Source: Arthrobacter sp. MSA 4-2
Lineage (GTDB): Bacteria > Actinomycetota > Actinomycetes > Actinomycetales > Micrococcaceae
Length of the DNA stretch: 64,000 bases
Assembly: GCF_016405885.1 (NCBI RefSeq)
Contig: NZ_JAEKGC010000009.1
Location: forward strand, 114,903 to 178,902
Direction of reading: 5' to 3'
Shown: positions 25,311-34,277 of the stretch, piece by piece
Position numbering within the stretch: the first letter of the stretch is position 1
Layout of the letters: every line of letters begins with the position of its first letter
Notes under the pieces: generated by a model
Told to the model about the DNA's origin: nothing
Databases searched by the model: none
What the model saw: the letters and a program-made list of their open reading frames with translations, nothing else
Made by a program: the position numbers and the translations under genes

Positions 25311-25411
25311 GAACCCTCCGCATCGACGACAGACAGAGGTCCTTGGAGCCCCAGTCCCCATGCCAATGACGCGGCATCCCCTCACCTGCAGGAACTGAAA
25401 GGTGCACCACC

Positions 25412-25840
25412 ATGGATCAGCAACAGATCAGCACAACGGATCAGATCGCCCTTGCCAAGGAATACTTCAGGAAAGTCGACTCAGGTGATCCCAACCTGCT
25501 CGACATGTTTACCGACGACACCGAGATCTTCTTCCCGAAGTTCGGAATCGCGCGCGGAAAAGCGGAGATCGTTCCGTTTCTCGTCGGCCTGGGTTCGGCC
25601 GTGACCTCGTTCGATCACCCGGAGGCCCGGATGACATTTACCTCCAGCGACAACCGCGTCGTCGTCGAAGGAGCCGAATCCGGCATGCTTGCCTCCGGGG
25701 TTCCTTTTCCCGGCGACGCGCGCAGCAGCGGCCTTTTCTGCAATGTCTTTGAGTTCCGCGGCCGGCTGATCAGCCGTCTGCATATCTACGCGGACCCGGA
25801 CCTGGCAGGCCAGCAGCCCGCACTCTTCACCTGGAACTGA
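25412..25840 (+). CDS. SnoaL/NTF2-like protein
   Basis: A 142-residue NTF2-like alpha+beta barrel protein. The helix LAKEYFRKVDSGDPNLLDMFTDDTEIFFP and the strands VVVEGAESG and CNVFEFRGRLISRLHIYADPD follow the SnoaL pattern. Members are small isomerases, hydrolases or ligand carriers. It is preceded by the GACCAT-type promoter and followed 43 bases later by the TauE/SafE permease, with which it probably forms a transcript. No catalytic residue can be assigned. Confidence 0.82.
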   Translation: MDQQQISTTDQIALAKEYFRKVDSGDPNLLDMFTDDTEIFFPKFGIARGKAEIVPFLVGLGSAVTSFDHPEARMTFTSSDNRVVVEGAESGMLASGVPFPGDARSSGLFCNVFEFRGRLISRLHIYADPDLAGQQPALFTWN

Positions 25841-25883
25841 CGGGCGGCACCTCCAAGCACATCCGCCCCATCGAGGAGAGAAA

Positions 25884-26726
25884 ATGAGCGGCGTGAAGGA
25901 AAGCTCCCCGCCCGTACCCGGAGCGGCGGGGACGGGATTCTGGATCGTTCTCATCGGAGTCGGAGTGGTGGGAGGGCTGCTGTCCGGATTGTTCGCCATC
26001 GGGGGCGGAATCATCATGGTGCCGCTGCTGATGGCCCTGGCGAACTTCGACCAGCGCAGGGCCGCCGCGACCTCGCTTGCCGCGATCGTGCCGGCATCGG
26101 TCGTGGGCTCAACCACGTATCTGCTCGCCGGTGAGATCGACCTCCTTGCCGGGTTCTTCATCGCCGTCGGCGGCATCGTGGGGGCGCTGCTCGGCAGCGC
26201 CCTCCTGAAAAGAATCCCCATTGTGTGGCTGCGCTGGATGTTCATCGTCTTCACCCTCCTGGTCGCAGCACGCATGGTCCTGGTCTCGCCGGTCCGCGGA
26301 GAAAGCCTTGAATTCTCCGCGCTGGTCGCGCTGGGCTATGTCGTGCTCGGCCTTGCCATGGGGATACTCTCGGGCCTGTTCGGAATCGGAGGCGGAATCA
26401 TCGTCGTGCCGGCCCTGATCGGAATTTTCGCCATCAGCGACCTCATCGCCAAAGGCACCTCATTGCTGGTCATGATCCCCACCAGCGCCATCGGCACGGG
26501 CGCCAACTGGCGGGCCGGAACCGTCGACGTTGGCGCCGGCCTGATCGTTGGGGTGGCCGCAACGGCTGCTTCCATACCGGGTGCCGCACTCGCTCTGGCC
26601 CTGCCGGCGCGGCTGTCTGGCATTCTCTTTGGCCTGCTGCTCCTCGTCGTCGCCGCGCAGCTTACCGTCCGCGCCGTCAGGTCATCTCGCGCGGCGCGTG
26701 CCTCCCCCAGCGAGGTAGCCCCCTGA
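25884..26726 (+). CDS. TauE/SafE-family membrane permease
   Basis: A 280-residue protein with about eight membrane helices in two related halves, each opening with a Gly-rich motif: GLLSGLFAIGGGIIMVPLL (residues 33-51) and GILSGLFGIGGGIIVVPAL. This is the TauE/SafE (DUF81) signature; members export sulfite, sulfoacetate or other small organic acids. The start has GAGGAG upstream. It follows the NTF2-like gene in the block of redox and hydrolase genes; substrate unknown. Confidence 0.9.
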   Translation: MSGVKESSPPVPGAAGTGFWIVLIGVGVVGGLLSGLFAIGGGIIMVPLLMALANFDQRRAAATSLAAIVPASVVGSTTYLLAGEIDLLAGFFIAVGGIVGALLGSALLKRIPIVWLRWMFIVFTLLVAARMVLVSPVRGESLEFSALVALGYVVLGLAMGILSGLFGIGGGIIVVPALIGIFAISDLIAKGTSLLVMIPTSAIGTGANWRAGTVDVGAGLIVGVAATAASIPGAALALALPARLSGILFGLLLLVVAAQLTVRAVRSSRAARASPSEVAP

Positions 26727-26771
26727 GGCCCGGGAGGGCAACGTCAGCGCGACCGCATGCAAAACCCATTA

Positions 26772-26801
26772 TTGACCATATAGACTAAAACGATCTACGA
26801 T
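26772..26801 (+). promoter_or_regulatory. Promoter with GACCAT-type operator (copy 2)
   Basis: TTGACC (26772-26777), an 18-base spacer and TACGAT (26796-26801), with GACCATATAGAC inside. The layout is the same as at 25281, and the 12-base core differs by one base from GACCATATGGAC at 30542-30553. It drives the SDR gene at 26840. Confidence 0.6.
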
Positions 26802-26839
26802 GAGACATTCACGTCGTATCAGAAGAACAGAGGCCCGCC

Positions 26840-27589
26840 ATGGGACAGCTTGAGAACAAAACCGCATTGATCACTGGGGGAACATCGGGCATCGGCTTCG
26901 CGACCGCCCAGCGCTTCGTCCAGGAGGGAGCGCATGTCTTCATCACCGGTCGCCGCGAGGCGGAATTGGATGCCGCGGTCGCCGCATTGGGAGACCGGGC
27001 GACAGGCATCAGGGGCGACGTCGCGGATCTCGACGACTTGGACCGCATCTTTTCCGTCGTCGCATCGACCGGGAAGGACCTGAATGTTCTCTTCGTGAAC
27101 GCCGGCGGCGGAGGATTCGCAACTCTTGAGCAGCTGACCCCGGAGGCGTTCGACCAGACCTTCGGCGTGAACGTGCGGGGCACAGTCTTCACGGTGCAGA
27201 AGGCGCTGCCCATGCTCGCGGATCACGCCTCCGTCATCATCGCTGGATCGAACGCGGCGAGCAAGGGGAACCCTGCGTTCGGCGTCTACGCTGCGACAAA
27301 GGCAGCCTTGCGTTCGTTTACGCGCACGTGGGCGGCAGAGCTCGCCGGCCGCCACATCCGGGTGAACACAATCGCCCCGGGACCCACTGAGACCCCCGGC
27401 CTGACAGGACTCGCCCCCGACCCGAGCCAGACTCAGGGCATGCTTGACGCAATGGCCGGCAACGTTCCACTCGGCCGCGTCGCCCAGCCGGCTGAAATCG
27501 CCAACGCCGTGCTGTTCCTCGCCTCAGATCAGGCAAGCTACGTCACCGGGACCGAATTGTTCGCGGACGGAGGGGAAACCCAGGTCTGA
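26840..27589 (+). CDS. SDR-family oxidoreductase
   Basis: A 249-residue classical short-chain dehydrogenase with TGGTSGIG, the NAG motif in FVNAGGGGF, Ser in IIAGSNAASKG and the YAATK catalytic motif, ending in GTELFADGGETQV. Acidic Asp is missing after the second strand (FITGRREAE), which suggests NADPH use. It is expressed from its own GACCAT-type promoter. Such enzymes reduce carbonyl compounds or quinones, in line with neighbours. Confidence 0.9.
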   Translation: MGQLENKTALITGGTSGIGFATAQRFVQEGAHVFITGRREAELDAAVAALGDRATGIRGDVADLDDLDRIFSVVASTGKDLNVLFVNAGGGGFATLEQLTPEAFDQTFGVNVRGTVFTVQKALPMLADHASVIIAGSNAASKGNPAFGVYAATKAALRSFTRTWAAELAGRHIRVNTIAPGPTETPGLTGLAPDPSQTQGMLDAMAGNVPLGRVAQPAEIANAVLFLASDQASYVTGTELFADGGETQV

Positions 27590-27661
27590 ATATTCCAGCG
27601 GGGTTTGGGCCGGCTGGCTATTCGATTGACGCGCCACTGGCGGATCGGAAGATTAGCGGCC

Positions 27662-28102
27662 ATGGTGTGTGAGTTGATTGCCCTGACCTTCAGGTCACCC
27701 GATCTGGAGCGTCTCGCCGTGTTCTGAGGCGGCCTGCTCGGCCAGGACGTCACCATCGAACGGGGCGCACCGTCGCTTACGGCACTGCCCGGGGTGGGTT
27801 TTAGTCTCCGACTGGTTGCCGGTGCCGGTGAGAAGTGGGGTCCCAACCAGATGCATCCCGATCTGAAACCGGAGTCTATCCACGAGCAGGCGTCTGCGGT
27901 CGATCGAGCGCTGGCGTTGGCGTTGGGCGCACGCCACATTGATGTCGGCCAGGGACCGGATGCCGAGCACGTCGTCCTGGGCGATCCAGACGGTAACGAG
28001 CCGTGCATCCTTCAGCCGGGGGCAAGGAGTTCTGCGTGGTGCGAGGAGTATCCCACGAACGCCTGGATCGGTTCGGGACTTTCACGTGAGATCTTCGCTT
28101 AA
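27662..28102 (+). pseudogene. VOC-family (glyoxalase-like) gene with in-frame TGA
   Basis: Reading from ATG 27662 gives a VOC/glyoxalase-like protein of 146 codons: MVCELIALTFRSPDLERLAVF, a TGA at 27725-27727, then GGLLGQDV and a continuous frame to the stop at 28100-28102 (GARHIDVGQGPDAEHVVLGDPDGNEPCIL). The family normally has Trp in the FW-x-x-LLG motif at exactly the TGA position, so a single G-to-A change (TGG to TGA) explains the break. The rest of the frame is intact, which suggests a recent event. Restart downstream would lose the first beta strand. Confidence 0.8.
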
Positions 28103-28214
28103 GTCAGGCGCAGCTGTTGTCACCTGCGTCGTCGGGCTTACGGTAAGTGATGCCGCACTCCGTGCCCCGGCGGGCGGGAGTGATCTTTGGACGGGGAATT
28201 GAGGGATGCCGATT

Positions 28215-28649
28215 ATGAGCGACACAAGCGGATTTTCGAACGCCGAGCGCGACGCCATGAAACAGCGAGCCGCCGAACTGAAGGCAATGAAGGGAGTGAA
28301 GGGCGCGGCCAAGCGCGCGAAAGAGTACGAGGACTGCCTCTCCGCGATTGAGGGTCTCGAGGGCACCGATCGCCAAATCGCGGAAAGACTGCACGTCATT
28401 GTGTTGGAGGAAGCCCCTGGCCTCCACCCCAAGACCTGGTATGGGTTTCCGTCCTATGCCAGGGACGAAAAGGTCATCGTGTTCTACCAACCGGCTGCCA
28501 AGTTCAAATCCCGGTACGGGTCGATTGGCTTCAATGACGACGCCGCACTCGATGACGGTGAGTTTTGGCCCACCGCGTTCGCGGTGCTGGAGATCACCGA
28601 AGCCGCTGAAAAGAAACTTCGTACTCTAGTCAGGAAGGCCGCCGGCTGA
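28215..28649 (+). CDS. DUF1801/YdhG-like protein
   Basis: A 144-residue protein with a Lys/Ala-rich helical N-terminus (ERDAMKQRAAELKAMKG) and the DUF1801 core: LHPKTWYGFPSYARDEKVIVFYQPAAKF and SRYGSIGFNDDAALDDGEFWPTAF. Related B. subtilis proteins act as iron chaperones, but function here is uncertain. The ATG at 28215 is chosen since GAGGG lies nine bases upstream; an ATG at 28206 is too close to that site. No neighbour gives a clue to its role. Confidence 0.8.
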   Translation: MSDTSGFSNAERDAMKQRAAELKAMKGVKGAAKRAKEYEDCLSAIEGLEGTDRQIAERLHVIVLEEAPGLHPKTWYGFPSYARDEKVIVFYQPAAKFKSRYGSIGFNDDAALDDGEFWPTAFAVLEITEAAEKKLRTLVRKAAG

Positions 28650-28708
28650 CCCCCTCCCAGGTCGGGAACGATCCCTGAGATCCCTGGGCCCCATGAAGGA
28701 AACTAATC

Positions 28709-29443
28709 ATGAGTCGCATCCTCATCACCGGGTCAGCTGACGGACTGGGCCGCCTCACCGCCGAAGCCTTGCACGCCCAGGGGCACGACGTCGTCGTGCA
28801 CGCCCGAAACGCCGACCGCGCAGCGCACCTGCACCGTCTCACCGACCAGGGTGCCGGCATCGTCATCGGAGACGTCGCCGATCGCAACGCCCTACGCCAC
28901 ATCGCCGCCGAACTGGCCGAACAGGCACCGCTGGACGCAGTCATTCACAACGTCGGCGTTGGGGGCGGGCGGAATGTCATGCCCGTCAACGTCATAGCCC
29001 CGTACCTCTTGACGGCCCTTCTTCCGCTCCCGGAACGGCTTGTCTACCTCAGCAGCGGGTCCCACTTCGGCGGCCGGCCGCGCGTGGACGGCGTCGACTG
29101 GAAAGGCAAGGGGGCCGGCTCCTACAGTGACAGCAAGCTTTACGTGACCACTCTCGCCGCGGCGATGGCGCGCCTGTTCCCGGCTGTTCTGTCCAACTCC
29201 GTCGACCCAGGATGGGTACCCACCCGGATGGGCGGAGCCGGAGCCCCGGACAGCCTCGAACTAGGCCACCGCACGCAGGAGTGGCTCGCCACCAGCGACG
29301 ACCCTGAAGCGCACACCAGCGGTGGGTACTGGTACCACCAGCACCGACGAGAGCCTCACTCCTCCGTTCACGACACGGCGTTCCAGGACAGGCTCCTCTC
29401 GGCCCTCGCCGACGAGACAGGTGAACGCCTCCCCCGACTCTGA
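28709..29443 (+). CDS. SDR-family protein (NmrA/retinol dehydrogenase-like)
   Basis: A 244-residue short-chain dehydrogenase: TGSADGLGRL cofactor loop, VVVHARNADR (basic residues after strand 2, so NADPH), HNVGVGGG, LSSGSHFGG and the catalytic YSDSK. The C-terminal third (HTSGGYWYHQHRREPHSS) is unusual for classical SDRs and resembles a subgroup acting on aldehydes or retinoid-like substrates. The ATG has AAGGA upstream. It lies downstream of the DUF1801 gene on the same strand. Confidence 0.85.
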   Translation: MSRILITGSADGLGRLTAEALHAQGHDVVVHARNADRAAHLHRLTDQGAGIVIGDVADRNALRHIAAELAEQAPLDAVIHNVGVGGGRNVMPVNVIAPYLLTALLPLPERLVYLSSGSHFGGRPRVDGVDWKGKGAGSYSDSKLYVTTLAAAMARLFPAVLSNSVDPGWVPTRMGGAGAPDSLELGHRTQEWLATSDDPEAHTSGGYWYHQHRREPHSSVHDTAFQDRLLSALADETGERLPRL

Positions 29444-29574
29444 ACCAGTCCCCGAGGAGAAGCTTCCGCTCACTCTCCGAAGTCAGTGGATAGCGGGCCG
29501 GGCTCTCCCGCAGACCAGGGTGCACGTAGGCCAAGCCGGGACGTCCAAGGATCTATCCCCCTCGCCGCCGGTCC

Positions 29575-30081
29575 CTACAGCGGGAGCACAGCCGACGCGA
29601 CCCCCGCAAGCAGGAGTCCCACACCGACCAGTGCCAGCATGCCGGCTCCCCGGTGGGGGCGGTGCAGCTGCCACCGGTCGGGGTCGGAGGCCGAATAGAA
29701 CAGGGTAAGGTCGCGGTCACCGTCGTCCGGTACGTGACCCGACCAGGGCGCCTCATGGACCATGTTGAACCGGTCGTGCCACCGAAGGACCAGATCGGGT
29801 GCGGTTCCGGCGAGGACGGCGGTGGTTCTCATCATGGAGCCGTTGAGCAGCCGCATCAGCAAGGCCGCAAGAACGAGCCCGACGCCGAGCGCGGAAGCCC
29901 CTGAACCGATCAGTTCCGCGGCGATCAGCCCTTCCTGCCCGGTACCGGTGGCTCGCACGAACAACGCGTTATCGGGGGCGGGTGAGGCGTCCACTTCCGC
30001 TCCTTCTCCTGAGGCGAGTGCCGGGGCGTCTTCATCGTAACCTCGCCGGGCAGCGAACCTTTCCACACGTCCGAACGGCAC
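29575..30081 (-). CDS. Two-helix membrane protein, hypothetical
   Basis: A 168-residue protein with two long membrane helices, residues 52-77 and 146-166, enclosing a soluble segment of about 70 residues (LVLRWHDRFNMVHEAPW and LTLFYSASDPDRWQLHRP). The layout resembles DUF3592-type proteins, where an extracytoplasmic beta domain lies between two helices. The start (GTG at 30081) is uncertain and a later start is possible. Function unknown. Confidence 0.6.
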   Translation of the reverse strand: MPFGRVERFAARRGYDEDAPALASGEGAEVDASPAPDNALFVRATGTGQEGLIAAELIGSGASALGVGLVLAALLMRLLNGSMMRTTAVLAGTAPDLVLRWHDRFNMVHEAPWSGHVPDDGDRDLTLFYSASDPDRWQLHRPHRGAGMLALVGVGLLLAGVASAVLPL

Positions 30082-30142
30082 ACGGCCCGCTGCCTTGCCC
30101 GCTTCTCTACTGATCGTCGGACAGGCGGTGGAACTGCTGCTC

Positions 30143-30502
30143 TCAGCTCAGCCGAGGAGGGCGACCATCGGTCTGCGCGGCGATTTCGTATCGCTGTCCC
30201 TGGTTCTCAAGGATGCGCACCGACGTCGTGGCCTTCTTGAGGGCCTCCTGGAACAGATCCGACCTGTGATGGCGCTCGATCGTCTCCTCATCCTCCCACC
30301 CCTCGGAGAGGTGGAATGTGTTGGGATCGAGGATGTCAGCAGCGAAGACGTAGTACACGCACCCGGGCATTTGGGCGGTGGGCGGGATGTGCTCTGCTAC
30401 CGCATCAACAAACTTCTGGCGGTCCTCGGGATGCACTCGGTAGTAGGAGTTGAAGATAAACGCGGTCTTCGTTGCGCGGGTTTTCACGTTAGACGTTTCC
30501 AT
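30143..30502 (-). CDS. Antibiotic biosynthesis monooxygenase (ABM) domain protein
   Basis: A 119-residue ferredoxin-like dimeric alpha+beta barrel protein. The pattern AFIFNSYYRVHPEDRQKFVDAVAEH followed by GCVYYVFAADILDPNTFHLSEGWEDEETIERHH is the ABM signature; relatives are quinol or heme-degrading monooxygenases. The ATG at 30502 has GGAAGGG eight bases upstream; a GTG at 30520 overlaps that site. It is driven by the third GACCAT-type promoter and is divergent from a GlxA-type regulator. A role in quinone or electrophile handling is likely but not proven. Confidence 0.82.
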   Translation of the reverse strand: METSNVKTRATKTAFIFNSYYRVHPEDRQKFVDAVAEHIPPTAQMPGCVYYVFAADILDPNTFHLSEGWEDEETIERHHRSDLFQEALKKATTSVRILENQGQRYEIAAQTDGRPPRLS

Positions 30503-30526
30503 TCTATTTGTCCCTTCCACGACTCA

Positions 30527-30555
30527 AGACTAGCAATTCTGGACCATATGGACAA
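30527..30555 (-). promoter_or_regulatory. Promoter with GACCAT-type operator (copy 3)
   Basis: On the minus strand TTGTCC (30555-30550), a 17-base spacer and TAGTCT (30532-30527) precede the ABM gene. The overlapping plus-strand sequence GGACCATATGGAC (30541-30553) is a near-perfect dyad and differs by one base from the core at 26774. Confidence 0.55.
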
Positions 30556-30658
30556 ATACGTTCATTGAGGGGCGGCCCATCGCGCGGTGCCCGAGACCGC
30601 TGTCCCAGCGTGCAAAAATAATGATGCGGTCGGCACGCTTCGACCGGATCGGAGTCGA

Positions 30659-31609
30659 ATGATGCAGCGACCTCATCGGGTGGTGGTCCTCGTACTCGAC
30701 GGGGCGCTTCCGCTGGACGTAGGGATCCCGGCGGAGGTGTTCCATCCGGAGTCGGGGTTCCCCTACGAGGTGTCGGCCTGCGGGGTCACCGCCGGAACGG
30801 TGCCGTCCCACGGAGGGTTCGGCTACACGGTCCCGCGGGGCCTGGACGCACTGGCCGACGCGGACACGATCATCGTCCCGGGGTACGCTCCGGCGGGTCG
30901 GCCGATACCGGAGGAGGTGCGCGAAGCGCTCCGGAGCGCAGCATCCCGCGGGGCACGCATCGCGTCGATCTGCTACGGCGCATTCGCCCTCGCCGATGCC
31001 GGCCTGCTCGACGGCCGGCGGGCCACGACGCACTGGGATGCGGCGGAAAAGCTTGCGGAGCGGCATCCGCAGATCACGGTCGAGCCGAACGTGCTCTTCG
31101 TCGACGAGGGATCCATCCTCACCTCGGCCGGGGCCGCCGCCGGCCTCGACCTCTGCCTGCACATCGTTCGAAGCGACCTCGGCGTGAGCGCGGCGAACGA
31201 GATCGCACGAGGACTCGTCACCGCGCCCTACCGGACCGGGGGTCAGGCCCAGTACCTGCCGAAGACCAATTCGGCAGCCCATGGCGAAACCCTCGCCGCG
31301 ACGCGCGAATGGGCCCTGACGCGGCTCGACCAGCAGCTTACGATCGCCGGGCTCGCCGCACACGCGCGGATGTCGCCCCGCACGTTCCTGCGCCGCTTCG
31401 CCGAAGAGACCGGCACCACCCCGGTGCAGTGGATCCTCCGCGCTCGGGTCGACACCGCCCGCGAACTCCTGGAGAGCACGAGGCTGTCGGTCGACCGCAT
31501 CGCGGACCAGGTCGGACTGGGAACCGGATCGAACCTCCGACTGCATTTCCGCCGGCTCCTGGATGTGTCTCCCTCGGAGTACCGCGCCACCTTCTCCGGG
31601 CGGGGCTGA
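30659..31609 (+). CDS. GlxA-family transcriptional regulator (DJ-1/PfpI plus AraC)
   Basis: A 316-residue regulator. The N-terminal DJ-1/PfpI-like domain has the nucleophile-elbow cysteine in SICYGAFALADAGLLDG and the segment ATTHWDAAEKLAERHP; the C-terminal AraC domain has two helix-turn-helix units (LTIAGLAAHARMSPRTFLRRFAEETG and VDRIADQVGLGTGSNLRLHFRR). The ATG at 30659 has GGAG upstream; longer frames lack a ribosome site. Divergent from the ABM gene and followed by a convergent quinone oxidoreductase, it is a candidate regulator of this block. Confidence 0.92.
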   Translation: MMQRPHRVVVLVLDGALPLDVGIPAEVFHPESGFPYEVSACGVTAGTVPSHGGFGYTVPRGLDALADADTIIVPGYAPAGRPIPEEVREALRSAASRGARIASICYGAFALADAGLLDGRRATTHWDAAEKLAERHPQITVEPNVLFVDEGSILTSAGAAAGLDLCLHIVRSDLGVSAANEIARGLVTAPYRTGGQAQYLPKTNSAAHGETLAATREWALTRLDQQLTIAGLAAHARMSPRTFLRRFAEETGTTPVQWILRARVDTARELLESTRLSVDRIADQVGLGTGSNLRLHFRRLLDVSPSEYRATFSGRG

Positions 31610-31646
31610 CCACCGCGATCATCGCCCGGGTGCCTGGAACGTTCGG

Positions 31647-32654
31647 CTACGAGATGCGAGGCGGAAGCGCGACGGTGTCACCTGCCACGTCGATCGCGAC
31701 CTTGCCGCGGAGTGCATAGGAACCCCTGTTCTCCAGGAGCTCATGAGCCTCGCCCATTCGGGCGAGCGGAAGAGTCGCGCCGATGACCGGCTTCACGAGG
31801 CCGCGCTCGACCAGGCTGGTGAGTGCGTCGAGCTTGCCGCGGTTCTGTCGTGTGAAGACGAAGTGGTAGGCGGCGTTCTTGCCCCACGCCTCGATGAGGT
31901 TCTGCGGCTGCGCGATGTCGACGATGCTGACGACGCGTCCGAAGTCGGCGAGTATCAGCGGGCTTTTCGTGAGCGTGTCGCCGCCGATCGTATCGAAGAC
32001 GACCTCGACCCCCTCGCCCCCCGTCAGCTCGGCCACGGCGTCCACGTAGTCCGTCGAGGTGTAGTCGATGACCTCATCCGATCCGAGGGAGCGCACGAAC
32101 TCATGGTCGCCTGCTTTCGCGGTGGTGATCACCCGTGCGCCCATTGCCTTCGCAACCTGGATCGCGATCGTGCCGACACCGCCCGTGCCGCCGTGGATGA
32201 GGATCGTCTCCCCCACGGTGAGCTGAGCCCGCGTCACGAGGGCCTCCCACACCGTTCCACCGACGAGTGTCAGGCTCGCCGCCTCCAGGTGGCTGAGGTT
32301 CTCCGGCTTCCGCCCGACGAGGTCGACGTCGGCGACGTGCTGCTCCGCGTAGGAGCCGGGGCCGCCAAAGATCTGGGGCGTGTAGTAGACCTCATCGCCG
32401 ACGCGGAACTCCGTCACGTGGGAGCCGACTTCCTCGATCACGCCGGAGATGTCGTGTCCGGTGATCGCAGGAAGAGGAACATAGTCCGCGTAGTCTCCGC
32501 GCCGCACCTGGTAATCGAGGGGATTGAGGGCCGTCGCATGGACGCGCACCCGAACCTGGCGGGGTCCGACCTTCGGTACGGAGACATCGTGCAGCTCAAA
32601 AGCATCGGGGCCTCCGAAACGGGCGAGCACAACGGCCTTCATCTGATCAGTCAT
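31647..32654 (-). CDS. NADPH:quinone oxidoreductase (MDR family)
   Basis: A 335-residue medium-chain reductase without the structural zinc cysteines, so a quinone reductase or enoyl reductase type. It opens [24 protein letters not shown], and the Rossmann motif is [23 protein letters not shown]. The ATG at 32654 is chosen because AGGA lies upstream and the start matches the family; the frame from 32804 is not credible. NADPH-dependent two-electron reduction avoids semiquinone radicals. It is convergent with the GlxA gene. Confidence 0.9.
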   Translation of the reverse strand: MTDQMKAVVLARFGGPDAFELHDVSVPKVGPRQVRVRVHATALNPLDYQVRRGDYADYVPLPAITGHDISGVIEEVGSHVTEFRVGDEVYYTPQIFGGPGSYAEQHVADVDLVGRKPENLSHLEAASLTLVGGTVWEALVTRAQLTVGETILIHGGTGGVGTIAIQVAKAMGARVITTAKAGDHEFVRSLGSDEVIDYTSTDYVDAVAELTGGEGVEVVFDTIGGDTLTKSPLILADFGRVVSIVDIAQPQNLIEAWGKNAAYHFVFTRQNRGKLDALTSLVERGLVKPVIGATLPLARMGEAHELLENRGSYALRGKVAIDVAGDTVALPPRIS

Positions 32655-32948
32655 AACGGTGTTCCTCATCGTGATTCTGGGATTGCGAAGCGCCGGGACA
32701 GGCGGTTCTCTCCCAGTTTTTCGCACACGATCCACATCCTCCAGTGGCGACAATGCCAATATCCGCAAGAATAGTGACACGCCCATCACGCGGCGCCCGG
32801 GCATGGTCCTTCCGCAAATGCCCGGCCATCACCAATACAGAACCACCTGTGACGGGCCATCCGGACTCATCCCGACACCGAACCTCACCCAAGCGAACCC
32901 AGGGGCAGTACACAGGTTCGATTGATGAGACTCGACGGGGAGGCCGCC

Positions 32949-33953
32949 ATGACTACTTCCACGGACACCCGTATACGGTGGCTGGACAGCTGCCGTGGGG
33001 TTGCCATCCTGCTGGTCGTCGTGCTTCATGCCGGCGAGGCCCTTCGCATAACCGCCGGCCCGACTCCAGGCGTCGACCAGTTCAATCTCTTCTTCGAGCC
33101 GTTCCGCATGCCCGTGCTGATGTTCCTGTCCGGAATCACGCTGCCACAGTCGATGACCAAGACCGGGAGGAAGTACTTCGCCGGCAAGGCCTCCAAGGTG
33201 GCCTGGCCGTACGTTCTCTGGTCGCTGATCATCCTAGCGGCAAGCGGCGAGCTCAGCCCTGCCGCGGTGAGTCAGATCTTCCACGATTCGCCGACCTACC
33301 TCTGGTACCTCTGGTTCATCCTCGTCTTCTACGCTCTTGCCTATCCGTTGCGACGCGTCCCGCCGCTGCTGATCGCCGGCACCGGAGTGGGCATGTCGTT
33401 CATGCTCACCGACAACGGCCGCCCGGAGGCCATGGCCTTTCTCTCAGCGTTTTTCTTCTTTGGCGCCTGGTGCGCCAAGCACCCGCGGGAGATCGCGGAA
33501 TTCATCGGGAAGCCGTGGGTCCTGGCTGTTGCCGGTGCGTGCGCGGTGACCGTTGGTGTATTGAGCGTGGCCGGTTGGGAGGTGCTGTACCAGGGGGAGT
33601 TCGCGTGGGGCGTGGCGGGTGCGCTCGTGATCGTGTACTGGTTCTTTCCCCGACTCCCCGCCGGACCGGTGACCACCGCACTCGAATTCGTCGGACGCTA
33701 CTCGATCGTGTTTTACGTCGCCCATCTCGGACCAATCATCATCACCCTCGCCCTGGCCGACGCGGTCGGCTCTGCCGGGGAATGGTATGTTCTGCCGCTG
33801 TTGCTGCTGGTTGGCATCGGCGTCCCGCTCGGGCTCGCCTGGATCTATTCAACCCGCGAGCACGTCTCAGTCACTCTGTTGTTCGAGCTGCCCACGTTGA
33901 CGCGACGCGATCGAAAACAAGCAAGCGATGTGCAACGAACAAGGAGCCTCTGA
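32949..33953 (+). CDS. Acyltransferase-3 family membrane protein
   Basis: A 334-residue protein with ten or so membrane helices. The opening TRIRWLDSCRGVAILLVVVLHAGEALR contains the conserved Arg and His of acyltransferase family 3, which acylates sugars, peptidoglycan or other surface glycans from the cytoplasmic membrane. The segment FRMPVLMFLSGI is also typical. The ATG at 32949 follows GGGAGG. It has no glycan gene next to it, so the acceptor is unknown. Confidence 0.88.
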   Translation: MTTSTDTRIRWLDSCRGVAILLVVVLHAGEALRITAGPTPGVDQFNLFFEPFRMPVLMFLSGITLPQSMTKTGRKYFAGKASKVAWPYVLWSLIILAASGELSPAAVSQIFHDSPTYLWYLWFILVFYALAYPLRRVPPLLIAGTGVGMSFMLTDNGRPEAMAFLSAFFFFGAWCAKHPREIAEFIGKPWVLAVAGACAVTVGVLSVAGWEVLYQGEFAWGVAGALVIVYWFFPRLPAGPVTTALEFVGRYSIVFYVAHLGPIIITLALADAVGSAGEWYVLPLLLLVGIGVPLGLAWIYSTREHVSVTLLFELPTLTRRDRKQASDVQRTRSL

Positions 33954-34114
33954 GGTAGTGCAGAAGCCCCCGCGTCGGTGGCGTGATGAACACCGCCGCG
34001 ATTCCTGGTCCCGGATCGCGAAGGCCATGGCAAAAGCCTCGGGCGGAAGCTAAAGTTGGGAACCGGTCCGGTATAACGTCAATGGACCACAGACGAGAGC
34101 GGAGGTGTTTTTTG

Positions 34115-34195
34115 ATGACTGTCATTGCCATGCGCCCCCGGCGCCTTGAAACCATCAAAACAACCGCCCCCGTCTCCCGCTTCCATACCGCATAG
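34115..34195 (+). CDS. Possible 26-residue leader peptide upstream of rsgA
   Basis: The 324-base gap between the acyltransferase and rsgA contains an ATG at 34115 preceded by a strong GGAGGTG with seven bases spacing. It reads 26 codons (MTVIAMRPRRLETIKTTAPV and six more) to TAG at 34193. A TATAAC box sits about 40 bases before it. The peptide is basic, with no cysteine or run of one amino acid, so a classical attenuator is not obvious. It may be a translated leader of rsgA. The rest of the gap shows nothing. Confidence 0.35.
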   Translation: MTVIAMRPRRLETIKTTAPVSRFHTA

Positions 34196-34277
34196 GGCAC
34201 TGCCCGCGGAACGCCACAACACCTTGGGTCTTTGCCCGGTAGTGGCCGGTGCCAGGGGACTTTCCCGAGGTACTCCA

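Noticed and set aside
27725..27727. Selenocysteine or programmed read-through at the TGA of the VOC gene
   Set aside because: The expected residue is Trp, not Cys, and no SECIS-like hairpin is visible after the codon. A nonsense mutation is simpler.
30530..31546. 338-codon minus-strand ORF opposite the GlxA-type regulator
   Set aside because: Antisense to clear DJ-1 and AraC domains; Arg/Gly-rich composition.
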